Shown here piece by piece: positions 23,534 through 34,111 of a DNA stretch of 64,000 nt (positions within the stretch are counted from its first letter, which is position 1; each line of letters starts with the position of its first letter). A program made the position numbers and the translations under genes. Origin of the DNA: Artocarpus heterophyllus (Eukaryota > Streptophyta > Magnoliopsida > Rosales > Moraceae); the NCBI GenBank assembly GCA_025403435.1, contig CM046348.1, positions 31,960,147 through 32,024,146 on the forward strand, read 5' to 3'. A model generated the notes under the pieces. That model was not told the DNA's origin. It saw only the letters and a list, made by a program, of their open reading frames with translations, and searched no databases.

Positions 23534-25538
23534 TGTTAGACATATATGCCTTAAGGAGTAAAAATATAATAAGTTTTTGGAGACATTTTTATCAATAAAG
23601 AATTTATTTATTGTTTATATACCAAATCTTGTCCTCTTTACGTTCATATTTGTTGAATGTAGGTTAAGCGAACAAAAGCCTGAGACTGTCGGTCTAAACC
23701 TTTAAGAATTGGGCATATGATGGGCAGATTATGTAGAAAACACGATTCTTAAAGTGATGGTCTGAATCATAAGATCTGCAATTGAGGGAATAAAGTTGGG
23801 CGCTTTATTTATGTTAAGATTATTATGTTGTCTATATCCCTATTGGGAGTGGTTTGTCTTGACCATCAGAGGTGGACTCCATGAATAGAAACATTGGCAT
23901 GTTGTCATAGGTGACGATGTGTTGGATCGGGACATAAAGTGAATTGATTTGGATTAATAATTCTGTCTTGACAAATAGATTTGCTTTAGACAATCATTTG
24001 TATTGTATCTTAATCCTGAGATGAATAGTGGGCCCGTTGTCTTGACTTGTATCTTTTGATATACCAAAGGGTGACACCCACATCTTAATAGTGGTATGCA
24101 TGCCGGTACGTTGGAGGCATGACTCATGGTAGCGTAGACCTGTTATTCATAGATATGGAATCCATAACTCCTCTTCAGGAGTAGTGATATCCTCTTATAT
24201 GCGTTATCTTTTAATTGAAAAACTTGAGCACTCAACCATTTGGATACATAGGGGAAACCAAATGGTACACTGTCTTTGGATGATAAGTTTTCCAATGGTG
24301 AGATAATGGAACGTAAGATAAAAATAATCGGGACGGTAAGACAAAACTTGCCCTTAAGCTGATTATGGATAATCTTATGGGGATAGATACACTATGATAT
24401 GTTATGGAGACTTAGCTATACGGGCTTTATAATTCTTTGTAGTTCAAGAGTGCAACACCAAGCTTTTAGTGGAGTAGCATTGGAGTTGATAATTATGAAA
24501 TGTATACCTGGGATATTGGGTTTCATAATTATCAGGAGCTTGAACTATATAGGTCCATTTGGTCTTCTTTGCCAGCTCACAACATCCTATAACGATATGG
24601 CATGCTTTTCCAATAATTAGTGACTTATGTCAGATTTATTAGATTGGTTGAAATTCAAAAGAATCAAATAATTCATGTCTGTTTATTAATTTTATGATAA
24701 AATTAATTCAAGATAAACTTGTTGAATTATTAGGATCAGATAATTCTTGTCTGTTTATCTGTTGATTTAATTTTTGAATAAATTAGATCAAGATAAACTT
24801 GTAGAATTATTGAGAATTCATTTATTTTCTTAGAGATTATCTAAACGAAGTTGTTTTAATTAGATAGCTTCTCTATTGGGTTATTTGAATTAAAACTGAG
24901 ACTTTATCCTATAGAATCTTCGATGGAAAATAAAAGATTTGTTGAGATTTTTTTTCGACAGTTCGGCCTGTCGATCCTCAAGTTTGGCCTGCCGATGGGG
25001 TAAGTTCGTCCTACCGATTAGGCAAATCGGCCTGTCGATATGCGATAAAAGGATCACGTATTTTTTTGCATATTTCATCAGATATTAATCTGAATTTGAT
25101 TCTAATTTGAATTTTTTAGACCTTATATGATAAGGACTGACCCTAGACCCAACCTCTATAAATAGGGAGTAAGTCTCGTAAGTTATTTAGATCAATTGAG
25201 AGATTAAGAGTGATACTCTACTGGTGAGAATCTGAAACTCCCTAAGAGCACTTGTTCACAAATCACAAACATTACTGGTTGGAAGGAGATTCATCTGGAC
25301 GAAGAGTTATGTGTGTGAGCCCACACTCACTCTAATCATGGATAGAGAATAGTAAAGAAGACCAATTAGTTGAGGTTCTTTTGGAACATTACTTCTCTTC
25401 ACAGATTATGAGAGTTCTTTGGTATTCAAAGGTTAGTAAGATCTGGTTAATTTATACATATAGCATGTAAAACTTGTGTTTTGGAAAATACTCTGATATA
25501 AAATTTTTAAAATTTCGCTACGTACTATTTTTCCAACA
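23534..25538 (+). repeat. 5' LTR of C1
   Basis: 2005 bp. Contains a TATA-like CTATAAATAGGGAG (about 25156), a pair of ~80-bp direct repeats (about 24672-24815) and a CGGCCTGCCG motif cluster at 24961-25042. Confidence 0.95.
24961..25042. repeat. CGGCAGGCCG motif cluster in C1 5' LTR
   Basis: About four copies, here in the GGCCTGCCGAT orientation relative to C1. Confidence 0.9.
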
Positions 25539-25540
25539 AT

Positions 25541-25553
25541 TGGTATCAGAGCC
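25541..25553 (+). other. Primer-binding site of C1
   Basis: TGGTATCAGAGCC, a perfect initiator Met-tRNA type site two bases after the LTR. Confidence 0.93.
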
Positions 25554-27259
25554 ATGGTTTTTATATAAATTTATGAGTTTGTGATCATACTATATGTATA
25601 GATTTTGTGATCTTAATCTCTCCTATGGTTGAATTTAATTTTATAGAGAGTTGGCACTCTAGGTTTTTATATATTTTATATATTGTCATGGATTATATGG
25701 TAAATGTTTATTAATTAATTATGATTAATTAAATTATTATTTAATTATTAATTCATTCATTTATACTGGTTATGGTTCCTTAAAGGTTAGAATGTGTATC
25801 TAGGTTTTTTATGTAATTAGATGGCGGACTATCATCTCTATCTAGGAATTATTATTTAATTTTAAATTTGTAAGAATTTTGTAATTAAATAATCATCAAA
25901 GAAGACGGATCTAGAAGGTAGACCTAGAAGATAGATGATGATGCTCCTTGGTATTTCCTGAGTATCTAATTTTATGTTTTTGAATTGTTGAATATAAAAT
26001 TGATAAATTACATTAAAAATTATATTTTCTAGAAAGGGTGATTATTGCTCAGTCGACATATCGAACTCTCTAGTTCGGCAGGTCGATGGTAGCAGATCGG
26101 CAGGCTGAACGTGAGGTTCGGTAGGCCGTCAACGGTGCAGAAATCAGGTGGCTCTAGCGGCAGGCTGAAGTTCTAGTTCAACATGCCGATCTGTCGTGAA
26201 TCGACAGGCCGATCTGTGAAGATCGACAGGCCGGTGGGTCATGACCAGTAGGCCGATCACATAGATCGGCTTGCTGGCAAAGAGCTTGAAATTTTTTCAA
26301 AAAAGGTGCAGTTTTTCAATGCAGTTTAAATTATATTTTTGAGACAATTTTGAGAAACATTAAATTTAGATATGACCGGAAATATGAAGTATTTGATTCA
26401 TACGGGATTGAAGACTCTAAAATGGAAATTACATAAAGAAGGATACAACTTGAGGATTCAAGGATGAAGAATCAATAATATGTTTTGATTATTCTCTTGT
26501 AATCTTTGTTTTCTATTCTCTAGGGTGGAACCATAATATTACGGTTATTATTATTTTGCTTGTAGCTTTGCTTGTAGCTTTGCTTGATTGCTTTGCTTAT
26601 CTACATTATAATATGATTTGCCATGTATATTGATAACATGTCATATAGAATAGGGAGTGCTGCTCATATTAAAATTGTTCATGCATGTTCTTAAAATAAA
26701 ACCTTGATTTCAAAAGATTGAGTAGGAGAAGATTTTCGAAGGGAGGACCTACGACCTCTATCATTGGTCTATAGGAAGAACATGGTGGTCCTGACCCTTA
26801 GGAAGGGATTTCTATCATATACCAGATTTGATCTCCAAAAGGATAAGGTATTTTAGCATGATTTATGGTTACACAACCCTAGGTGGTAATTATAAATCAT
26901 GGATAAAATATTGAAACGATGGTTATACACTCACGTTAATTTTATTATTAACCTCCCCTAAGAGCTCTATTGATTAAATTAAATGCCAAAGAAACGATTA
27001 TTAATATACACTAGATCATACGGGTCCTGAATGGCATATATTAATCAGAAGGGGATCCGTGTTCCTGATTGAATTTGGCATGTCTCCCCCAGGAGCTTGT
27101 TGAATTCTGAGTTGGGAATTATCGTTGTAAGGTTGTGATATTTTTAAGGTTTTGACACATAAACACATTTATATGTTTTTACATGATTATGTTATCTTAC
27201 TAAATTATTATTGTATGTTTGCTTATGTTTGGTATATGATTCTTTATTGTAGAATAAAA
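25554..27259 (+). other. Untranslated leader of C1
   Basis: About 1.7 kb between PBS and gag, without a sustained frame. It is AT-rich except for the GC-rich motif cluster at 26051-26275. The equivalent region is conserved in C2 (47247-48917), so it is a genuine part of the family and is unusually long for a copia leader. Confidence 0.75.
26051..26275. repeat. CGGCAGGCCG motif cluster in the C1 leader
   Basis: About ten copies of GTTCGGCAGGTCGAT, ATCGGCAGGCTGAAC, ATCGACAGGCCGATC and similar, mostly in the CAGG orientation, opposite to the LTR cluster of the same element. Spacers are 5-25 bp. Confidence 0.92.
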
Positions 27260-28020
27260 ATGTCTAAAAATGCTTTATCTTTGATACTTGACAAAAACCT
27301 ATTAATCGGAGAGAATTATAATGATTGGAAACAGAACCTAGATATCGTCCTCTCCTTTGAGAAACTAAAATTTACACTGACAACCCCTTGTCCTTCCGAA
27401 CCTATGGTAGATTCCACTAATAAGCAATTCCAAGCGTATGATCACTAGAAAGATGCAAATGATCAGGCCCGTTGCTATGTTATGGTCAGCATGAATATCA
27501 TGTTGCAGGCTTAACATGAAGATTATGACACTACGAAGTAGATTTTGGATAATCTTGAAGATATGTTTAGAGGCCAGGCCATAACAAAGCGGCAAAGGGC
27601 ACTTTGGAAACTCTTGAACTGTAAGGAGAGACTAGGGACATCTATAAAGGAGCACATGATGTTGGTCATGGGTTACCTCGCTGAGGTTCAAACCAATGGA
27701 GCCGACATCGATGCTGAAACTCAGATGACTATGGTCTTTGAGACTCTATCAAAGAAATTTATTAACCTTAACAGAATTAATGAAACAGTTACAGGAGTTT
27801 GAACTGTTGATCAGGGAATCTCCTGCGGGTGGAGAGGCCAATATGGTAGCTGCTTTTAGTTCCAATCCTAACTCTAAGAATGGAAAGAAGCAACAGGCCA
27901 AGAATGAGAAGTCTTCTATTCCTGCTAGCACCAAGAGCAAGAAGAAGAAAAAGAAGAACCCGAAAAAGCTTAAGTGCTTCTTCTGCGAAAAGGTCAAGCA
28001 CATAAAGAAGCATTGCAAGG
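27260..28020 (+). pseudogene. gag: gag of copia element C1
   Basis: ATG at 27260 (MSKNALSLILDKN). The copia gag domain is recognisable by NYNDWKQNLDIVL near 27318 and ILDNLEDMF near 27545. Comparison with C2 shows that the stops at 27448, 27513 and 27540 replace TGG, CAA and CAA. A short deletion and frameshift lie near 27765 where C2 has a longer RATFNLSNRWD segment. A Lys-rich stretch precedes the zinc knuckle C-x2-C-x4-H-x4-C (27975-28016). The product would coat the element RNA in cytoplasmic particles. Confidence 0.85.
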
Positions 28021-29611
28021 ACTTCCTTTCCAAAGGAGGAAGGTATGATCTTCTGTATTTAGAAACTTGTTTGCTTGAGGAATCCAATGACATTTGGGTC
28101 ATAGATTCCAGTGCAACTAATCATGTTTATGTTTCTCTACAGGGGTTCAAAGAAATGAGAAGTCTGCTACATGAAGACTTCACGCTTCAGATGGACGATG
28201 GATCCTTGGTCTTAGCGGAGGCAGTGGGAGACGTCCATCTTTACTTTGATAATTATAGGAATTTAATTTTACAAGATTTTTTTATGTTCCTAAATTTAAA
28301 AGGATTCAATTTATGTAGCTTGTTTATTTAAAGACTCCTCTTTTGTTTCTTTTAATGATAAATTAGGGATTCGTAAAAACAAATCTTTCATCTATTCTGG
28401 ATGGATGCAAAATAATCTATATTTTATCAAACTTAAGATGGACTTATTGCATAATGCTGAGATGAATGATAATAACTCTAAAAGACTTGAAACTTCTTCT
28501 TCTAATAAGATTTATCTTTGGCATTTGCGCCTTGGTCATATTAACCTGAACTTTAAGTCACTTAAAGGTGGAATCTATACATCAATGTGAATCTTGTTTG
28601 GAGGGTAAAATGACCAAAAGACCATACGGGTCTAAAGGCAATAGGGCCGAAGGGGTACTAGAACTTGTGCATTGTGATGTTTGCAGACCGATGAACATTT
28701 GGGCACCAGGAGGGTATGAGTACTTTGTCACTTTTATTGACGATTACTCAAGATATGGGTATGTGTACCTGATGCACTACAAAAGTGAAACTTTAGACAA
28801 GTTCAGGGAGTTTTGTGCTAAAGTGGAAAAGCAATTGGGTGGACCCATAAAGGCACTTCGATCCGATCAAGGTGGAGAATACCTTTCTGATGAGTTCTTA
28901 GGACACTTATTAGAGAATGAGATTTTATCCCATTTGACTGCACCGGGCACTCCACAGCAGAATGGCATAGCAGAGAGGAGGAATAAGACTTTTTTAGACA
29001 TGGTAATGTCCATGATGAGTTATTCATCATTGCCTTTATCCTTTTGGGGATATGCACTACAAACGACATGTTATCTTTTGAACAATGTGCCTCCAAAATT
29101 GGTCCCTAAAACTCCTCACGAGTTGTGGATGGGTAGGAAGACATCCTTAAACCATATTCGCATATGGGGATGTCCGGCTCATGTCCTGTTTAAGGATGCA
29201 AATAAGTTGAAAGCACATTCGGAAGTTTGCATGTTTATAGGATATCCAAAAGGGACTAAAGGGGGTTATTTCTATAACCCAAAGGAAAATAAAGTCATGG
29301 TTTCAACTAATGCAACTTTCCTTGAGGAAAGTTACATGGACGACTTTAAACCTCGAAGCAAAGTGGTGCTTGAGGAATTAAGGAGTGATCCAATCACTCC
29401 GAGGGTTCCAAATGAAACCATTTCGATCAGTATAGAAAAACCAAACGAACTTGAACAACAACCTAAGGAGCTTCGGCGTAATGGCAGGACCGGGCATCAA
29501 CTTGAGAGGTATATGTTCAATGGGGAGGTCTTCTTGGCTGAACTGAATGAACATGATAGGGATCCTTATACTTACGCAGAGGCTATGGAAGATGTTGATT
29601 CAAAACTCTAG
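28021..29611 (+). pseudogene. pol: Protease and integrase of copia element C1
   Basis: Protease active site VIDSSATNHV near 28098, with Ser in place of the usual Gly of DSGA. A frameshift lies near 28270-28320. The integrase zinc region is HLRLGH (28518) followed by CESCLEGK (about 28589), missing a few residues compared with C2. The core is well kept over 28568-29611: [13 protein letters not shown] (first Asp near 28740), [10 protein letters not shown] (second Asp near 28864) and [10 protein letters not shown] (Glu near 28974). The order protease-integrase-RT is diagnostic of Ty1/copia. The frame ends at a TAG (29609-29611) that replaces a Trp codon of C2. Confidence 0.9.
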
Positions 29612-30756
29612 ACAGAGGCCATGAACACAGAGATGAAATCTATAGAGACTAATCAGGTCTAGGAGCTTGTGGATCTTCCCAAAGGGGTAAAACCCATAGG
29701 GTGTAAGTAGCTCTACAAGAGGAAAAGAGGAGTAGATGGAAAGGTCGAAACCCTTAAGGCTAGACTGGTAGCTAAGGGTTATACGTAAAAGGAAGGAATC
29801 GATTATAAGGAAACCTTTTCGCCTGTAACCATGCTCAAGTCCATCCAGATTCTCTTGTCCATAGTTGCCGTTCTTGACTATGAGATTTGGCAGATGGATG
29901 TCAAGATGGCTTTTCTGAATGGCTATCTTGATGAGTTCATTTATATGGAACAACTAGATGGGTTCAAGGTCAAGGGTCAAAAGGGTAAGGTTTGTAAGCT
30001 GCTAAAGTCAATTTAAAGACTTAAGCAGGCTTCCCATTCTTGGAACATAAGATTTGATCAAGTGATCAAGACTTATGGGTTCTCACAAAATGTGGATGAG
30101 CCATGTGTTTACAAACACATTAAGGATATGAAGGTTGTTTTTCTATTGCTCTATTTAGATGACATTCTGCTAATTGGCAATGACATTGGGGCGTTGTCAT
30201 CGGTCAAATTATGGTTGACCAAGCAGTTTGACATGAAAGACTTGAGTGAGGCTAATTTTGTTCTCGGTATCCAGATCTTTCATGATAAGAAGAACAAAAT
30301 GATAGCTTTATCCTAGGTCAGCTACATAGATATAATTCTCAAAAGGTTTGCAATGTAGGATTCCAAGAAAGGTAGGCAACCATCTAGGTTTGGAATTACT
30401 CTTTCTAAGAAAGACTCTCCAAATTCTGATGAAGAAAGAGAATACATGAAGAAGGTGCCTTATGCTTCGACAATAGGTAGTCTCATGTATGCCATGCTTT
30501 GCACAAGACCGGATATTTGTTATGCAGTATGATTGTAAGTCGATTTCAAGCAGATCTAGGACTGAACCACTAGGTTACAGCTAAGCATATTTTGAAGTAC
30601 CTAAGAAGGACTTGAGGGTATATGCTTTGTGTATAGGGGTGAGGACTTGACTCGTCTAGGATATAATGACTTAGATTGTTAATCTTGTTTGGATTCTAGG
30701 AAATCGAATTTGGGTTTCGTGTTTACTCTGGGCAGTGGTGCCATCAGTGGTGCTAT
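29612..30756 (+). pseudogene. pol: Reverse transcriptase of copia element C1
   Basis: Stops at 29660, 29707 and 29787 interrupt the first part; two of these are TGG in C2. The core MDVKMAFLNGYLDE (29896) is open, followed by a stop near 30014 in the SIYGLKQ motif. The catalytic box is YLDD (about 30152), a tolerated variant of YVDD. Further stops after the IQIFHDKKNKM segment (near 30315 and 30355) are shared by the second copy created by the tandem duplication. It ends in the first RNase H part (LDSRKSNLGFVFTL near 30690). Confidence 0.85.
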
Positions 30757-31452
30757 CATAAGATTTGATCAAGTGATCAAGACTTATGGGTTCTCACAAA
30801 ATGTGGATGAGCCATGTGTTTACAAACACATTAAGGATATGAAGGTTGTTTTTCTACTGCTCTATTTAGATGACATTCTGCTAATTGGCAATGACATTGG
30901 GGCGTTGTCATCGGTCAAATTATGGTTGACCAAGCAGTTTGACATGAAAGACTTGAGTGAGGCTAATTTTGTTCTCGGTATCTAGATCTTTCATGATAAG
31001 AAGAACAAAATGATAGCTTTATCCTAGGTCAGCTACATAGATATAATTCTCAAAAGGTTTGCAATGTAGGATTCCAAGAAAGGTAGGCAACCATCTAGGT
31101 TTGGAATTACTCTTTCTAAGAAAGACTCTCCAAAGTCTGATGAAGAAAGAGAATACATGAAGAAGGTGCCTTATGCTTTGACAATAGGTAGTCTCATGTA
31201 TGCCATGCTTTGCACAAGACCGGATATTTGTTATGCAGTCATGATTGTAAGTCGATTTCAAGCGGATCTAGGACCGAACCACTGGGTTACAGTTAAGCAT
31301 ATTTTGAAGTACCTAATGACTTAGATTGCTTTGTGTATAGGGGTGAGGACTTGACTCGTCTAGGATATAATGACTTAGATTGTTAATCTTGTCTGGATTC
31401 TAGGAAATCGAATTTGGGTTTCGTGTTTACTCTGGGCAGTGGTGCCATCAGT
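30046..31452 (+). repeat. 711-bp internal tandem duplication in C1 pol
   Basis: 30046-30756 is repeated at 30757-31452. Both units start CATAAGATTTGATCAAG and end CAGTGGTGCCATCAGT. The second unit lacks a few bases near 31313-31325 and differs by scattered substitutions. C2 has only one unit. Confidence 0.95.
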
Positions 31453-31800
31453 TGGAGAAGTGTCAAGTAAGATTGCACTTCGGATTCAACGATGGAGGCC
31501 AAGTATGTGGTAGCTAGTGATGCTTCGAAAGAAGTAGTGTGGCTCCGCAAGTTCCTTGGGGATCTTGAGGAAGTTCTTGGTATGGATAAGACGGTATCAC
31601 TATATTGTGATAACAATGCGGCAGTAGCTAATGCTAAGGAACCAAGATTTCATAAGAAGAGGAAGCATCTTGATCGCAAGTATCATGTGATAAAGGAATT
31701 CGTTGAGGGCGGGCATGTCACGGTGTGCAAGATCAGTCAGAGGACAATTTAGTTGGTCCATTTACAAAGACACTTACTAGGAGAGTCTTCGAGAGGCATG
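31453..31800 (+). pseudogene. pol: RNase H of copia element C1
   Basis: Continues from the second duplicated unit with the STMEAKYVVASDASKE segment, SLYCDNNAAV and KHLDRKYHVIKE, the hallmarks of copia RNase H (catalytic Asp, Glu, Asp all visible). A frameshift near 31735 precedes a VHLQRHLLGESSRGM-type tail. It ends close to the polypurine tract. Confidence 0.88.
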
Positions 31801-31847
31801 TGAAAGATATGGGGATGCGAGTTTTGTCATATTTACTCACTTAGTGT

Positions 31848-31858
31848 AAGTGGGAGAT
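31848..31858 (+). other. Polypurine tract of C1
   Basis: AAGTGGGAGAT directly before the 3' LTR; the same string precedes the C2 3' LTR. Confidence 0.88.
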
Positions 31859-33842
31859 TGTTAGACATGTATGCCCTAGGGAGTAAAAATGCAATAAGTT
31901 TTTGGAGATATTTTTATCAATAAATAATTTATTTATTGTTTATATACCAAATCTTGTCCTCTTTACGTTCATATTTGTTGAATGTATGTTAATCGAACAA
32001 AGGTCTGAGACTATCAGTCTAAACCTTTAAGAATTGGGTATATGATGGACAGATTATATGGAAGACACGATTCTTAAGGTGATGGTCTAAATCATAAGAT
32101 CCGCAATCGAGGGAATAAAGTTAGGTGCTTTATTCATGTAAAGATTGTTATGTTGTCTATATCCTTATTGGGAGATGGTTTGTCTTGACCATCGAAGGTG
32201 GACTCTATGAATAGAAACATTGGCACGTTGTCATAGGTGACAATGTGTTGGATCGGGACATAAAGTAAATTGATTTGGATTAATAATTCTGTCTCGGCAA
32301 ATCGATTCACTTTAGACAATCATTTGTATTGTATTTTAATCCTTAATGAATAGTGGGTTCGTTGTCTTGACTTGTGTCTTTTGAGGTACCAAAGGGTGAC
32401 ACCCACATCTTAATAGTGGTATGCATGCCGGTAAGTTAGAGGCATGACTCTTGATAGCGTAGCCCTGTTTTTCATAGATATGGAATCCATAGCTCCTCTT
32501 TAGCGGTAATGATGTCCTCTTATATGCGTTATTCTATAATTGATAAACTAGAGCGCTTAACCATTTGGATACATAGGTGTAACTGAATGGTATACTGTCT
32601 TTAGATGGTAAGTTTTTCGATGGTGAGATAATGGAATGTAAGATAAAAATACTCGAGAAGGTAAGACAGAATTTATCCTTAAGCCGATTATGGATAATCC
32701 AATGGTGATACGATACACTATGATATGTCATGGAGACTTAGCTATACGGACTTCATAATTCTATGTAGTTCGAGAGTGCAGCGCCAAGCTTTTAGTCGAG
32801 TAGCTTTGGAGTTAATAATTATGAAATGTATATCTAGGATATTGGGTTTCGTAATTATCAAGAGCTTGAAATATATAGGTCCATTGGGTCCCCTTTCCTA
32901 GCTCACAACATCCTATAATGATACAACGTGCTTTTTCAATAATTGGTGACTCATGTCAGATTTAGTAGATTGGTTAAAATTTGAAATAATCAAATAATTC
33001 ATGTCTGTTTATCGGTTGAATTAATTTTGTAATTAAATTAATTCAAGATAAACTTGTTGAATTATTGGATAGGATAATTCTTGTCTGTTTATCGGTTGAT
33101 TTAATTTTTGAATAAATTAGATCAAGATAAACTTGTGGAATTATTAGGAATTCATTTATTTTCCTAGAGATTATCTACATAAAGTTGAATTAGATAACTT
33201 CCCTATTGGATTATTTGAATTAAAACTGAGACTTTATCCTATAGAATCTCAGGTGGAAAATAAAAGATTCGCTGAGAATTTTTTTCAACAGTTCGGCATG
33301 CCGATCCTCAAGTTCACCCTGCCAATATGCGATAAAAGGATCACACATTTCTATGCGAATTTTATCAAATATTGATCCGAATTTGATTCTAATTCGAATT
33401 TTTGAGACCTTATTTGATAAGGATTGACCTTAGACCCAACCTCTATAAATAGAGAGTAAGTCTCATAAGTTATTTAGGTCAATTGAGAGATTAAGAGTGA
33501 TACTCTGCTGGTGAGAATCTAAAACTCTTTGAGAGCTCTTGTTCGGAAATCACGAACATTAGCTTTGGGTTCTCTCAATTGGTTGGAAGGAGAGTCACCT
33601 AGAGGAAGAGCTGTATGTATGAGCCCACACTCACTCCGATCGTGGATAGAGAATAGCAAAGAAGACCAGTTGGTTGAGGCTCTTCTATAACATTACTTCT
33701 CTTTACAGATTGTGGGAGTTCTTCGGCATTCAAGGGTTAGTAAGATCCGGTTAATTTATGCATATAGCATATCAAACTTGTATTTTGGAAAATACTTTGA
33801 TATAAAATTTTTAAAATTTCGTTGTGTATTATTTTTCCAACA
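31859..33842 (+). repeat. 3' LTR of C1
   Basis: 1984 bp. Compared with the 5' LTR it has lost about 50 bp between two GC-rich motif copies near 33310-33335. Confidence 0.95.
33291..33332. repeat. Shortened CGGCAGGCCG motif cluster in C1 3' LTR
   Basis: Two copies remain (GTTCGGCATGCCGATC and a decayed CACCCTGCCAAT) where the 5' LTR has four. Confidence 0.85.
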
Positions 33843-33847
33843 GTTAT

Positions 33848-34111
33848 GTTATAAATATTTTTGGAAATGATGAATATATAATATTGGAAAAAAAGTATAA
33901 CAGACAAGTTATGTTATGAAATTCTAATTAAGTTAATGTAAGGTAACTTTCTGTAAATGATTATGGGTAAATAGATTGTAATATTTTTAAACTTTGTGTA
34001 TATTTACAATTTTAGTTCAAAAAAATGCATGCATTTTTTTAAGCTTAAAACAAAAATTTGAAATAAGAAAAAGGAATGCTTAGTTACGATCCAATATGGT
34101 GGATTGTGATA
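33848..34111 (+). repeat. 3' LTR of T1, right end
   Basis: Continues the T1 LTR after C1 and matches 13206-13475. It starts with a second copy of a CAGACAAGTTATGTTAT string that also occurs at the left insertion edge, so the T1 LTR had a local tandem repeat there. Confidence 0.72.

Larger units (their letters stand above)
23534..33842 (+). mobile_element. Full-length Ty1/copia element C1
   Basis: Two LTRs (2005 and 1984 bp, TGTTAGACAT...CCAACA), a PBS, gag, protease, integrase, RT and RNase H in copia order, and a polypurine tract. Perfect GTTAT target duplication (23529-23533 and 33843-33847) within the T1 3' LTR. Many stops and an internal tandem duplication show it is dead. The LTRs differ visibly (roughly one base in ten by eye). 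Confidence 0.97.
12921..34111 (+). mobile_element. Old Tekay/Del-type Ty3/gypsy element T1, multiply interrupted
   Basis: An LTR 3' end (13206-13475), a PBS (13478), a gag-like frame, a full gag-pol with chromodomain (16727-21331) and a 3' LTR (21365-23533 plus 33848-34111) appear in order. The two LTR ends match over about 270 bp. A solo copia LTR sits in the gag-like frame and copia element C1 sits in the 3' LTR. The rest of the 5' LTR (12921-13205 and anything left of 5878) does not clearly match the 3' LTR, so the left border is unresolved and a composite of two elements remains possible. Confidence 0.6.

Noticed and set aside
25541..25553. Possible tRNA gene near TGGTATCAGAGC strings
   Set aside because: Only the 12-13 base complement of the tRNA 3' end is present, as expected for primer-binding sites.
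26051..26275. Regularly repeated GC-rich motif that might be a CRISPR array
   Set aside because: Spacing is irregular (5-25 bp), units are short and variable, no cas genes are present and the context is a plant retrotransposon.
27749..28102. Minus-strand hydrophobic open frames over copia gag
   Set aside because: They arise from reading the Lys-rich AAG repeats backwards (CTT, TTC); a membrane protein is not supported.
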